A DNA stretch of 64,000 bases from Bradyrhizobium sp. AZCC 1721 (GTDB lineage: Bacteria > Pseudomonadota > Alphaproteobacteria > Rhizobiales > Xanthobacteraceae). Position numbers and translations under genes: made by a program. Of this stretch, positions 51,711 through 59,878 are shown piece after piece. A model generated the notes under the pieces. The model saw only the letters and a list, made by a program, of their open reading frames with translations. It made no database searches and was not told the DNA's origin. Each line of letters starts with the position of its first letter. Position 1 is the stretch's first letter. Where the stretch lies: the NCBI RefSeq assembly GCF_036924715.1, contig NZ_JAZHSB010000001.1, positions 4,579,001 through 4,643,000 on the forward strand, written 5' to 3'.

Positions 51711-51785
51711 GCCGGTTTAGCTCAGCGGTAGAGCAGCGGTTTTGTAAACCGAAGGTCGGGAGTTCAATCCTCTCAACCGGCACCA
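51711..51785 (+). tRNA. tRNA-Thr (anticodon TGT)
   Basis: Acceptor arms GCCGGTT and AACCGGC pair perfectly. The D arm is GCTCAGCGGTAGAGC, the anticodon loop TTTGTAA (anticodon TGT at 51743-51745), the T loop TTCAATC. CCA is encoded at 51783-51785. It is the likely attachment site used by the adjacent integrase. Confidence 0.95.
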
Positions 51786-51833
51786 TTTAAGAGCGTCAGG
51801 CGGACGAAACCGTTCGACCGAGCCAATACCCGT

Positions 51834-52538
51834 TCAGGCCTCTACCATTGCTGGGAATTCCACGGGAAGTTGTTGGGGGAACACCATCTCTGCCGATGTC
51901 CCGAGCTCTGCCGATTTTCCAAGGCTCGGCGTTGAATAGGGATCGAGCGACGCTTTCCGATTGCTTACCCGCTCTACACGCAACTGCAATCCGAACGCCC
52001 CGAGAATCGTCAGGACAGTCGTAAATTCGGGAGAACGATCGCCCATGAACGAGCGGTAGAGACGTGTTCGGCCAATCTGTATTCGTCGCGCGAACTCAGT
52101 AACATTCTCCTGGGCTCGGATGATCTCACCAAAGGTAGAACAAATGGCGCGAAGATTGGATGTTGCAAAGGCAGGATTCAAGAGCTCGGCAACGCCCGCC
52201 GGAGTGCTGTAACGTAAATGGCCATGCACTGGCTGTTGAGAGCTATATCTTTCGACCGTGGATGCGGACGGTTGCACTGTAACCAGCCTCAGACGTAGTG
52301 CCGTAATCACCTTCGTCACCGTGGAAAGCCGCGGCCCCCTCTCTGATGCAAAAGCCCCGTAGAGGTGTGCCCGCTCTATTCCTGATTCGATAGCGATCGT
52401 CGTGACATTTTGGGTCCGGACTGCTTCACCGAGAGCCAGGCAAACCTGACGGCTATCGGTGGTTTGAAACGCCTGATTCAAGAATTTTTCAAGCTGAGCC
52501 GTGCTAGCGTATTGAGAGCGACGAGCCGTCTTGGCCAT
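51834..52538 (-). CDS. Tandem duplicated HigA/COG3636-like antidote protein, 234 aa
   Basis: Two homologous halves of about 90 residues occur in one protein. Half one: LEKFLNQAFQTTDSRQVCLA ... GIERAHLYGAFASERGPRLS. Half two: VAELLNPAFATSNLRAICST ... QIGRTRLYRSFMGDRSPEFT. Each contains a helix-turn-helix of the addiction-module antidote type, which normally represses its operon and neutralises a HigB-like toxin. No toxin gene is adjacent, so it is an orphan or a dedicated repressor. The start MAKTARRSQY at 52538 was chosen; the frame is open to 52718 but those residues overlap a structured leader. Confidence 0.7.
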   Translation of the reverse strand: MAKTARRSQYASTAQLEKFLNQAFQTTDSRQVCLALGEAVRTQNVTTIAIESGIERAHLYGAFASERGPRLSTVTKVITALRLRLVTVQPSASTVERYSSQQPVHGHLRYSTPAGVAELLNPAFATSNLRAICSTFGEIIRAQENVTEFARRIQIGRTRLYRSFMGDRSPEFTTVLTILGAFGLQLRVERVSNRKASLDPYSTPSLGKSAELGTSAEMVFPQQLPVEFPAMVEA

Positions 52539-52591
52539 CTGGTGCCATCCGAGTCTGCACCGGGCGCAATCAGAAACAGCCCTCAGAGGCC

Positions 52592-52692
52592 GAAAAACCT
52601 CTGGCCGGGCATGGCCAGAGGTTTCGGAGGTATTTCTGAAGATGCTGGTGCGCTTCTCCATGAGAAGCCGCCAACCGATTTGGCGGCTACGC
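52592..52692 (-). ncRNA. Candidate small RNA upstream of the antidote-like gene
   Basis: On the minus strand a promoter-like TTGTAA-N18-TATTAT (52728-52699) would start a transcript near 52692. The next 100 bases form three perfect stems: GCCGCCAA/TTGGCGGC, GCTTCTC-ATG-GAGAAGC, and AAACCTCTGGCC/GGCCAGAGGTTT followed by TT. The last is a strong intrinsic terminator. This is either an independent small RNA or a leader that attenuates the downstream gene (ATG 52538, 54 bases further). Confidence 0.5.
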
Positions 52693-52698
52693 CTTAAA

Positions 52699-52728
52699 AT
52701 AATACATGAGTTACTCAAGTTATTACAA
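52699..52728 (-). promoter_or_regulatory. Sigma70-like promoter with palindrome in the spacer
   Basis: The minus strand has TTGTAA (52728-52723), an 18-base spacer and TATTAT (52704-52699). The spacer holds the perfect 11-bp palindrome TGAGTTACTCA (52707-52717), a good operator position for a repressor such as the HTH protein encoded just downstream. The block 52690-52745 is strikingly AT-rich. Confidence 0.5.
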
Positions 52729-53011
52729 CATATATTTTAGTTACACACACATCGGCGCACCGCTCCGGCGGAGACGCTTTGCCCGGGCTTCGATGGTGTG
52801 CGGGGCGACAAGGCTTCGCTGAAGGCTCGTCGCTCGATGCAGCGTTCAACGGCGCGACGGAGATCTCGCGAACATTCTGATGACGGGACGCACTTCCGAG
52901 TCTTTGAGCGCTTCAGCAAGCTTGCGCGCCGCTTTTGCGCCAGCAGATTTCTTCTCAAGAATGTTTCGAGTATTTGGCTGAAGTTTGAGAACGGAGTGCT
53001 GGCGTGGAGCT

Positions 53012-53051
53012 TTCCAAAAAGAGACCCCCGGCAGTGAAACTGCCGGGGGTC
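53012..53051 (-). terminator. Intrinsic terminator of the porin gene
   Basis: GACCCCCGGCAG and CTGCCGGGGGTC (53023-53051) form a perfect 12-bp stem. They are followed on the minus strand by TCTTTTTGG. It lies 23 bases past the porin stop codon. Confidence 0.85.
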
Positions 53052-53073
53052 ATTGCGATAGTTCAGATCAGGA

Positions 53074-54690
53074 TCAGAAGTTGCGCTGAGCGCGAATGTT
53101 CAGGAACACAGTGCTCTGGTCCCGGAACTCGTAGGTCGCACTCGGCTTCGGGCTGGTCGCGCCCGGAGCTTGTGCCGTGATCGCACCCGTCATCTTCTGG
53201 TCAAGGAAGAACGCGCCGACTTCAGCCGAGAACGTCAGGTTCTTGACAGGAGTCCAGCGGGTGACCGCACCCACCATCGCAACATCGAAGTCCGGGTTGC
53301 AGGTGAAGTCGCCACTGAAGCTGCGTGCGGATATTACAGGACCGCCCGCAGCGGGGCCCGCAAAGGCCGCACAGTAGGCCGCGGTCGCTGTACCATTGTA
53401 GCGAACCTGGGCGTAGCTGCCCCAGAGGCTGGTCGACCAGTAGGGATCCCAGTTGTGGTTGAACGCACCACGGACGCCCCAGGCATCCGTAAGCTGGATA
53501 TCGCCACCCGGGACATAAACGCCGTCACTGGTGTAGCCAACGCCGTAGCTCTGATAGGCTCCCGCACGGCTGGTATCACCGAACATCGCAAAGCTCGGCG
53601 ACGTGCCGCTGGTGGAGATCACCGACTTGGTGGAGCCCTTGGCGTAGGTGGCGTCGATCTTGAAGTCATCGCCCGCACCGGTCGGCAGATTCTTGATCTG
53701 CAAGGCCGCCATCACCGCACCGCCCCACTTGCTTTCGGGGTGACCGGAGATTTCCGACAGAGCGGTCGGCACGCCCGTCGGGCCTAGCACGTTGTACGAA
53801 GCGTTCACGAGATGCGCCAGACCGCCGATCTGGAACAGACCCCAAGCCTGGTCGACCCGGATGTTGCCGACGATGTCGGGCGCATGCACGCCGCCATAGG
53901 CGTTCGGCGCAATTCCGAGCGTCGAGACCGAGCTGGCCGGATTGGTTGCGAGTGCCGTGGGAGTAGCAGCGGTTGCCGCGAAAGTTGCAAGATATCCGAT
54001 GCCCGTGCGGCTGTACACGGTCGGTTCGTCCAGACCGATGGTGCCCGACACGCCGTTGCCGAACTGAGCGGTGTACTGGATGTTGTTGACGCCGGTCACG
54101 TAGTCCGGACCGCCGATCAGGTTCGAGTTGTTGTTGCCCGGATAGCCGTTCCACGGCGACGCAAAGGCCGAAACCGACTTACCGAAGGTGAAGCCCGCGA
54201 ACTGCAGGAAGATCTGGTCAATTGACACGTAGCCGTTGCCGGCGGAGTCAAGCAGGTTCGTGTTGTTGCCCAGGCGCGTGTCGAGCGAGTTCGGATTGAA
54301 GGTGTTGTTGCCGAGTGTGCTGAACTGGAAGTTGGCCTGACCGAAGGTGCGGACAACGCCGTATTCAGTGGCGGTGCGGGTATCAACCGACAGCGACATA
54401 CGGGAGCGGGCCGCGAAGTAATTGGCGTAGCGGTTGCCCTGACCGATGTCGCCGTTCCATGCCGGCGAGCCGTAGATGCCGCCGTTGAACGTGGTGTCGA
54501 CGCGCAGGTAACCACCAATCTTCATGCAGGTGTCGGTGCCGGGGATGTAGTAGAAGCCAGCGCCGTACAGGGAGCAGATCTTCACGTATTCGACCGCTTT
54601 GGCCTTGACGGGAAGATCGGCGGCCTGTGCTCCACTCACGGCGATGAGACCCGCCGCTGAGCCGAGAACAAGGCTCTTGATCATAGTCAT
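53074..54690 (-). CDS. Rhizobial general porin (porin_2 family), 538 aa
   Basis: The start at 54690 (MTMIKSLVLGSAAGLIAVSG) has TTGGAGG upstream. The frame is open to 54894, but that stretch lacks a signal peptide. The signal peptide ends AQAADLPVKAKA, a typical alphaproteobacterial porin start. The conserved N-terminal motif VKICSLYGAGFYYIPGTDTC and MKIGGYLRVDT follows, then a 16-stranded-type barrel with many aromatic-flanked strands and the C-terminal Phe (LNIRAQRNF) needed for BAM recognition. It forms a trimeric outer-membrane channel for small solutes. A strong terminator follows. Confidence 0.93.
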   Translation of the reverse strand: MTMIKSLVLGSAAGLIAVSGAQAADLPVKAKAVEYVKICSLYGAGFYYIPGTDTCMKIGGYLRVDTTFNGGIYGSPAWNGDIGQGNRYANYFAARSRMSLSVDTRTATEYGVVRTFGQANFQFSTLGNNTFNPNSLDTRLGNNTNLLDSAGNGYVSIDQIFLQFAGFTFGKSVSAFASPWNGYPGNNNSNLIGGPDYVTGVNNIQYTAQFGNGVSGTIGLDEPTVYSRTGIGYLATFAATAATPTALATNPASSVSTLGIAPNAYGGVHAPDIVGNIRVDQAWGLFQIGGLAHLVNASYNVLGPTGVPTALSEISGHPESKWGGAVMAALQIKNLPTGAGDDFKIDATYAKGSTKSVISTSGTSPSFAMFGDTSRAGAYQSYGVGYTSDGVYVPGGDIQLTDAWGVRGAFNHNWDPYWSTSLWGSYAQVRYNGTATAAYCAAFAGPAAGGPVISARSFSGDFTCNPDFDVAMVGAVTRWTPVKNLTFSAEVGAFFLDQKMTGAITAQAPGATSPKPSATYEFRDQSTVFLNIRAQRNF

Positions 54691-55074
54691 GTTAAACCTC
54701 CAAGTTGCTCTGCCAGGACGAGGACGGACCTGTGGCTGTTCCCCCAGGAAAGATCCGCCCTCGCCTTTGAAAAACCGCTCAGTCGTTTCGCGTCTTCGGA
54801 CACACCCGCATGAACGCGAGGGACTTAAGCGAACCACCTGCAACGGAACGACCCAGGACCCCCCTCGGCCGTCTTCAGAACTATGCATGCGCAACTTACG
54901 TAATCAAAATAGTTTATGAACTCATCTATCTCTATCCTGTTCGACTGTGTCGCTGTGGCAACACCGGCTGCTCGCAAAATCGTGTTCGGGGAACCGCCAG
55001 AAAGGCGTCCACTTGGATGATATTGTTAGGTAAATCAGTTAAGTTAGTAAACGCTGGCTCGGATGAGAGAAACT
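54691..55074. promoter_or_regulatory. Divergent porin/MarR intergenic region
   Basis: No gene is seen. The region holds the porin promoter and the upstream region of the MarR gene. Near 55027-55055 the run GTTAGGTAAATCAGTTAAG followed by TTAGTAAAC contains repeated TTAGT-like half-sites that could bind the MarR protein itself. Confidence 0.4.
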
Positions 55075-55614
55075 ATGGGACAAGAACTCCGCAAGGGATC
55101 GGACTCATCGAGCCGCGGCAACCGCGGAGGGCCGAATGAGGTCGGCGGAAAGAATCAGGACATCGCCCGGCAACTCGCCTGGGAGATCGCCGCCATCAAC
55201 GTGCACCTCCAGGAGATTCGTTACTTCTGGGCAAAAGCCCTCGGCATCAGCGGCCCGCAATGGATGATCCTGATGGCCCTGGCCGATCTGGATAAAGGTG
55301 AGGGCGTCCCGGTGAAGGTCGTCTCAAAGATGCTTCACGTAGACCCGTCGTTCGTCACGACTCAGTCGAAAATGCTCGAGAAGAAGGGTTTCATGCGCCG
55401 GAGGACGTCGGCAGACGATGCAAGGGTTGTGCAGATGTCGTTGACGGACAAGACTTATAAGCACATTGCGAACCTGGCCTCCGAGCAGGAGGCCCTCAAC
55501 AACTTCGTCTTCGCGGAATTCAGCGACCGTGAACTCAGCGAGCTCACCGGCAAACTCGCGACCCTGAAGGGCCGTCTCGAGAAGGCGAGCCTGAAGATAG
55601 CGATGGGTATATGA
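55075..55614 (+). CDS. MarR-family transcriptional regulator, 179 aa
   Basis: The winged-helix domain spans about 65-150: ALGISGPQWMILMALADLDK, VKVVSKMLHVDPSFVTTQSK, MLEKKGFMRRRTSADDARVV. The N-terminal helices for dimerisation (LAWEIAAINVHLQEIRYFWA) and the C-terminal helix are present. The first 30 residues are a disordered Ser/Gly/Asn-rich tail. The start MGQELRK at 55075 is preferred over the ATG at 55063. It converges with the hydrolase gene and may repress the porin or the hydrolase; both have candidate operators nearby. Confidence 0.88.
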   Translation: MGQELRKGSDSSSRGNRGGPNEVGGKNQDIARQLAWEIAAINVHLQEIRYFWAKALGISGPQWMILMALADLDKGEGVPVKVVSKMLHVDPSFVTTQSKMLEKKGFMRRRTSADDARVVQMSLTDKTYKHIANLASEQEALNNFVFAEFSDRELSELTGKLATLKGRLEKASLKIAMGI

Positions 55615-55633
55615 CCTCTCTGACGGTAACGAG

Positions 55634-56740
55634 CTAGGCCGGTACCGACTCAAGGCGATCGGCCATCCAATCAAAAATGAACTCGTTGGCGAGCGTGGGA
55701 TTATCGCAATGCCCATGCGCGGCAGCAGTTTCAGAGCTATCGAAAATTCTTAGTGAAATGTCGGGCTGGCTGGTCTTGAGTCGTTCGAACAGACCGGTCA
55801 CATGGTTGCTTTCGAGCCAGCCCTGCTCACCCATGGTGATCAGAACCGGGCAGCGAAATTTTCGCCGCGGCCAGCCGCCTTCGCCTCCTTTACACGCGGA
55901 ACCCAGCGAGAGGCGGTCCATCAAGAAGGCGCGCTCGTGCATATCCCAGATTCCGCCGTCACAAACCGCGGCAGCGAAACGATTGTCGAGAGCGACGCCA
56001 CGCGCCACAAAGGACGATCCCGGACCGTCGCCGAGAATCGCCACCCTGTTTTCGTCGATGTCGCCCCTCGTCGTGAGGTAATCCATCACGTGGCTTACCG
56101 CCATTTCGAGATCGGGACGGCCCGCTACCTCATCGAATTTTGCGCCGGTGCCGGATCCAAGGAGATCCACGGCCAGCAGCGACAATCCCCTGTCGCGGGC
56201 GTAGCGCGCCACCTTGAAGAGATATTCTTCCTTCCGATGCCCGGGATCGCCCATGCACACCACGACAGGCGTTCGATGCGAAGCGGCCGGGGCAGGCAAA
56301 AAGTAGCCTTCCAGCGGATAATCTTCCTGCCAGGGAATCTCGACGACCTCGCCGGCGGGAGTGAGATGCGCAATGTAGCGGCGGGCGCAGGCCCGCATGG
56401 TTCTGAGCACACCCTGCTGTTTCTCGTCGGCAGCGTCGAAATCGAACGCTGATGCCTGATAGTAATTGATGGCACGGAGCCAGTTGCTTTGTGCGGTCAG
56501 CACGTGACCGCGCTGGAAGGCAGCGTTGGCGCGCTCGTTGCTGATATCAGCCATCCTCAGCCATTCCCGATACCAGGAATCGCCGCCATCCTTTGGGTCA
56601 ATCCGACTTGCGACAAGGAAGCATTCCGAGATCAGCGAGCCCCCTTCCTGAGCCAGGCCGAGCAGCCTCATGAACTCGATTGAGAACTCTTCGCTGTCTG
56701 GCCATTGAACCCAACCCGCCGGACCAAAATGAATCTTCAT
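55634..56740 (-). CDS. Alpha/beta hydrolase (FrsA/2,6-DHPON-hydrolase-like), nucleophile elbow altered
   Basis: The 368-residue protein has a helical N-terminal domain (about 1-125) and an alpha/beta core beginning GYFLPAPAASHRTPVVVCMG. The layout is that of DUF1100/2,6-dihydroxypseudooxynicotine hydrolase relatives. At the nucleophile elbow, where I expect G-x-S-x-G, it reads ILGDGPGSSFVARG, so the serine is replaced by glycine. The C-terminal histidine region (AAAHGHCDNPTL) remains. It may be a non-hydrolytic or differently catalytic member. A candidate operator lies upstream at 56773. Confidence 0.75.
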   Translation of the reverse strand: MKIHFGPAGWVQWPDSEEFSIEFMRLLGLAQEGGSLISECFLVASRIDPKDGGDSWYREWLRMADISNERANAAFQRGHVLTAQSNWLRAINYYQASAFDFDAADEKQQGVLRTMRACARRYIAHLTPAGEVVEIPWQEDYPLEGYFLPAPAASHRTPVVVCMGDPGHRKEEYLFKVARYARDRGLSLLAVDLLGSGTGAKFDEVAGRPDLEMAVSHVMDYLTTRGDIDENRVAILGDGPGSSFVARGVALDNRFAAAVCDGGIWDMHERAFLMDRLSLGSACKGGEGGWPRRKFRCPVLITMGEQGWLESNHVTGLFERLKTSQPDISLRIFDSSETAAAHGHCDNPTLANEFIFDWMADRLESVPA

Positions 56741-56772
56741 GCCGGAAGCAAACCTGTGAACCTCAATTGATA

Positions 56773-56795
56773 AAATTAGTTATAGATTGTAATTT
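56773..56795. promoter_or_regulatory. Inverted repeat upstream of the hydrolase gene
   Basis: AAATTA-N11-TAATTT lies 33 bases before the hydrolase ATG, in an AT-rich patch. MarR-type regulators bind such AT-rich dyads, and a MarR gene is close by (55075). Confidence 0.4.
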
Positions 56796-57208
56796 AAATC
56801 GTGAGGTCGACATCCTGCAAGCCCTCCAAACGTCCCATGCCGCAGATATGGGTTAGCCCGACCGAACGGCTCCCAGCCTTCAATAGCCGGGCGGTTCGGG
56901 CCATCGCCTGAGAGGCATCTCGGAAAATGTATTGCACCGGGCGGAACTAGGGGGAAAGTGCTTGTTAGCCCCATCTATCGGGCAACGTGCTGTTTTTTTA
57001 GGCGATTCTCGTAGTTCTACGGTGCTGAATGCGCCACCTGGCCCATTATCAGCGCGGCTTCTGGCCTGGATGAGATAGTAGTTCAACGTCCTGGCCGATG
57101 CGCCACCCGCGGTTGTGGGATCGGACACTCACTCTCAGACTGATCGGGGAAACCAACCCCCACCTCTCGCGTTCTCCCGGCATGAGAATTCGCGAAGAAA
57201 ATTGCAAC
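56796..57208. other. Intergenic, no supported gene
   Basis: I see no convincing gene. Minus-strand frames at 56780-56974 and 56880-57128 lack start signals and family features. A T-run at 56992-56999 follows CAACGTGCTG but has no clear stem. Confidence 0.35.
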
Positions 57209-57430
57209 ATGGTGCTGCTCGCTATCGTCGCGTGTTTCAGCGTGGCGATTGCTGGTGGCGCTATGCTGCTTGGGTTCGACGACAAGCCGGTCCGGTTCGC
57301 CCACCGGACAACCGCTGGCGTCGAGCGTTCGCCGGCAGCCGACCAGCGGATCATCTATGTCGGCGACCAGCCGCCGGTGCGTATGATCGGCGCGCCCTTT
57401 GTTCCGAACACCAATCCCCGCGACCGCTAG
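57209..57430 (+). CDS. Small membrane-anchored hypothetical protein, 73 aa
   Basis: One N-terminal hydrophobic segment (VLLAIVACFSVAIAGGAMLL) is followed by a short soluble tail with IIYVGDQPPVRMIGAPFVPN. The start at 57209 places the hydrophobic segment at the very N-terminus; an ATG at 57182 would add nine charged residues. It could be an inner-membrane-anchored periplasmic peptide. Family unknown. Confidence 0.55.
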   Translation: MVLLAIVACFSVAIAGGAMLLGFDDKPVRFAHRTTAGVERSPAADQRIIYVGDQPPVRMIGAPFVPNTNPRDR

Positions 57431-57616
57431 TCACTCCGCTTCGCGCGATCAGGTACATCATCCTCATGCGCCCGCGCCATGTCCACGTTGGCAGTCACGA
57501 ACTGTCACCGTTTTGTCACCTCGCGCGCAAAAGAGCGGCAGTTATCCCCAGTTACGTCCCCGCCCGCTTGATTCCACAAAAGCCGTTTGGTGGAATGACT
57601 TGGGCCGAGGTGTCTC

Positions 57617-58039
57617 ATGAAATGGATGAGGGAACGCGATCTCCTGATCGCGCAGACGATGGCGTTTGTTCAATCGGTGACCGGCAAGCCGCCGGAGGCC
57701 GAGAAGACGGGCACGACGTCGGTCACCGTCCTCTCCGTCCAGGCATCCGAGCCCACCCGTCCAGCCGCGCCGCCTTCTGACATCCAGGCCCTGCTGGCGG
57801 AGACGATGCCCATTGCCCAGGCGCCAAAGGAAGCGTCGAGGGAAATTGCGAGGCTGGCCCCTCTCGCGCGTCCTGACCTGCGGGACGACATCCAGTCCGA
57901 GATCAAGGCGCGGGTCGCGAGCTTCCGTGCCCATCAAGAGCGGTTCAACCGCGAGCGCGAGGCCTATTGCACCGCGACCATGGCAAAGGTGCACGCGGCG
58001 CTCCGAGAAGGCGAGCCGCCGGCGCGGCCGACTAAGTAG
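57617..58039 (+). CDS. Hypothetical protein, 140 aa
   Basis: Cytoplasmic by appearance, with an N-terminal helix (MKWMRERDLLIAQTMAFVQS), a Pro/Ala/Thr-rich linker and a helical C-terminal half (SEIKARVASFRAHQERFNRE). The pattern is typical of conserved Bradyrhizobium hypothetical proteins. Function unknown; no obvious operon partner. Confidence 0.55.
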   Translation: MKWMRERDLLIAQTMAFVQSVTGKPPEAEKTGTTSVTVLSVQASEPTRPAAPPSDIQALLAETMPIAQAPKEASREIARLAPLARPDLRDDIQSEIKARVASFRAHQERFNREREAYCTATMAKVHAALREGEPPARPTK

Positions 58040-58082
58040 ATCCCAGACATCTTGCTGCGTTCTCCGCCCCCGCCCCCGATGT

Positions 58083-58190
58083 TCAGAGCCAGGCATAGAC
58101 CAGCGCCATGTTGGCTGCGCATGCAGCCAGCAGGCACACGGTCAGCGTGAGTTGGACACGCTCGCAGGAGGTCTGGAGGCTCGTTCTCAT
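58083..58190 (-). CDS. Possible 35-residue single-pass membrane peptide
   Basis: The frame reads MRTSLQTSCERVQLTLTVCL and then LAACAANMALVYAWL, a single hydrophobic helix after a short basic arm. Such tiny membrane peptides exist, but I see no strong ribosome binding site. A CCGGATGTTTCCGG palindrome lies just upstream. Confidence 0.3.
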   Translation of the reverse strand: MRTSLQTSCERVQLTLTVCLLAACAANMALVYAWL

Positions 58191-58397
58191 GGCCGGAAAC
58201 ATCCGGCGATTCTGGCGACTGAGTCTCGGGGATTCTTTTTTCGGGAGTTTACGGCTCGTTAAAGACTCAGAGACTCCACGAAAATGGGCCGAAGCGAGCC
58301 AATTTGCTCCCGAAACAGCCTGTGGAATGGCCGCATGGCAGCCAAGCCTGAAACCCGGCCCCCGCTTCCGCGTTGACCGTTTTTACCGGAGCTAACA

Positions 58398-58652
58398 ATG
58401 CCCTACGCGCTGTTCTCAAACGATGCCAAGCTGAGCAAGGCCTATCCAACCGCAGCCGATGTCTGGAAGATCGCCCAGAAGAGCGGTCTCGTCGTCGACG
58501 TCATCGCCGGGCGAGACAACACGGGTCCCCGTCCGGTGCTGGACCATGACTACGAGATCAAGCCCTGCCAGCTTGAGCCGCACGAAGACCCCGCCCGCAA
58601 CAAGGCCGACGCCGAGCGCGACGCGCAGACGGAATTGCAGCTCGCGTCGTAA
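58398..58652 (+). CDS. Conserved small hypothetical protein, 84 aa
   Basis: The protein begins MPYALFSNDAKLSKAYPTAA and contains DVWKIAQKSGLVVDVIAGRD and LDHDYEIKPCQLEPHEDPAR. GGAG lies six bases before the ATG. It is a compact charged cytoplasmic protein of a type common in Bradyrhizobium. Function unknown. Confidence 0.7.
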   Translation: MPYALFSNDAKLSKAYPTAADVWKIAQKSGLVVDVIAGRDNTGPRPVLDHDYEIKPCQLEPHEDPARNKADAERDAQTELQLAS

Positions 58653-58737
58653 GGTCGGCCGCAAGCGGCCGACACGCGACAGGTCCCGGCGAATGAACCG
58701 ATTCGTCGGGACGACATCCGAGACGGGAAATCGGATC

Positions 58738-58977
58738 CTACGGCGTCGCCGAGACCAGCGATACCTGTTCCGAAGCAAGGGTGACGCAGGCCTTGCGCCG
58801 CTGCAGTCCCCTGATCGCACCGGTTACCTTGCGCACCTTGCCGGCCCCGCACGAGGGATCCTGCACGAAGGCGACTTCATAGGGAGCAAGGATAAGCGGT
58901 TCGGATTTCAGGACAGTTTGAGCAAGGCACGGAGACGCCGCTGCGGAAAAGATCAGCCCTAACGCAAAAGCACGCAT
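58738..58977 (-). CDS. Small secreted DUF6719-like protein, 79 aa
   Basis: The signal peptide (MRAFALGLIFSAAASPCLAQ) is cut after CLA or CLAQ. The mature part TVLKSEPLILAPYEVAFVQD, then PSCGAGKVRKVTGAI and KACVTL, has two cysteines. The pattern of small secreted Bradyrhizobium proteins I recall as DUF6719 fits. The frame is open to 59190, but residues before the signal peptide are chance-like. Function unknown. Confidence 0.65.
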   Translation of the reverse strand: MRAFALGLIFSAAASPCLAQTVLKSEPLILAPYEVAFVQDPSCGAGKVRKVTGAIRGLQRRKACVTLASEQVSLVSATP

Positions 58978-59116
58978 GTTACGATGTCCAACCAGCCGGC
59001 TGAGACCATAATAGCGCATCATGACGAAAAGTTGCGTGCAGCGCGAAAAATTTTTTGACGCGCTCTGAGGACGCGCGCGGCGAGGCAGGCCGCACGCGGC
59101 CGCTCGGCATTCGCTG

Positions 59117-59146
59117 ACAAAAAGGCCGGCGTAGCGCCGGCCTTTC
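59117..59146 (-). terminator. Intrinsic terminator of the outer-membrane barrel gene
   Basis: AAAGGCCGGCG and CGCCGGCCTTT (59121-59145) pair around a short loop. On the minus strand the stem is followed by TTTTTG. It lies 22 bases past the stop of the gene at 59168. Confidence 0.85.
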
Positions 59147-59167
59147 GTGTCGATACGGAGGACCGAA

Positions 59168-59878
59168 TCAATATTTGGCGGCCGGACCACCCCAGCCGAA
59201 CCGGTAGTTCACGCCCACCTTGGCCGTATGCTCGTCGTTGCGGAAGGTGCGGCCGTTGATGTCGGCAGGACCGGATGTGAAGGTCGTGTCGCCGAAATTG
59301 TAATACTGGTACTCGGCCTTGGCCGACCAGTTCGGAGCGAACATGTATTCGAGGCCGCCGCCGACCGTGTAGCCGTCCTTGTGGTTGCCGTTGGTGGTGA
59401 AGCCTGCGGGCACCCCGGCCACCGATACGCCGAGATTGTTGCTGTCACGCCAGGCGTAACCGCCCTTGGCGTAAAGCAACGCCGGACCCCAGGTGTAGCC
59501 GAGCCGGCCGGTCACCGAGCCGATCTGATCGGTGTTGGAGGTCACGAGCGTCCCGTTCGGAAACAGCACGCCGTTATTATTGTTGCTGGGCAGCCAGCTA
59601 TACTGGGCTTCGGCGCCCAGCACCCAGTTCGGCGCGAACTGATAGTCGAAGCCACCCTGCACGCCGCCGAGGAAGCGGACGTCGCTGCCCTGCAGGGAGT
59701 TGTCACCCGCGAAGGCGCCACCGGCATGGCCACCGATATAGAACCCGGTCCAGTTATAGACGACTTGAGGCGCCGTATAGGCAGGCGCCTTGGTGTACGG
59801 TCGGGGCGGCATGTCGGCCGCAAAGGCTGGAGCCGCCATGACGGCCAGCGCGGCAGCCCCGAGCAGTATCTTCTTCAT
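59168..59878 (-). CDS. Omp25/31-like outer-membrane beta-barrel protein, 236 aa
   Basis: The signal peptide (MKKILLGAAALAVMAAPAFA) is followed by a Pro-rich stretch (DMPPRPYTKAPAYTAPQ) and an eight-stranded barrel: VVYNWTGFYIGGHAGGAF, GGVQGGFDYQFAPNWVLGAE, YTVGGGLEYMFAPNWSAKAE. The last strand is KVGVNYRFGWGG. Such proteins are abundant in Rhizobiales and stabilise the outer membrane. A strong terminator follows, so it is monocistronic. Confidence 0.9.
   Translation of the reverse strand: MKKILLGAAALAVMAAPAFAADMPPRPYTKAPAYTAPQVVYNWTGFYIGGHAGGAFAGDNSLQGSDVRFLGGVQGGFDYQFAPNWVLGAEAQYSWLPSNNNNGVLFPNGTLVTSNTDQIGSVTGRLGYTWGPALLYAKGGYAWRDSNNLGVSVAGVPAGFTTNGNHKDGYTVGGGLEYMFAPNWSAKAEYQYYNFGDTTFTSGPADINGRTFRNDEHTAKVGVNYRFGWGGPAAKY

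Noticed and set aside
51711..51785. Direct repeat of the tRNA-Thr end marking the far side of the integrated element
   Set aside because: I looked for another copy of the tRNA 3' end within the window and saw none; a genome-wide search is required.
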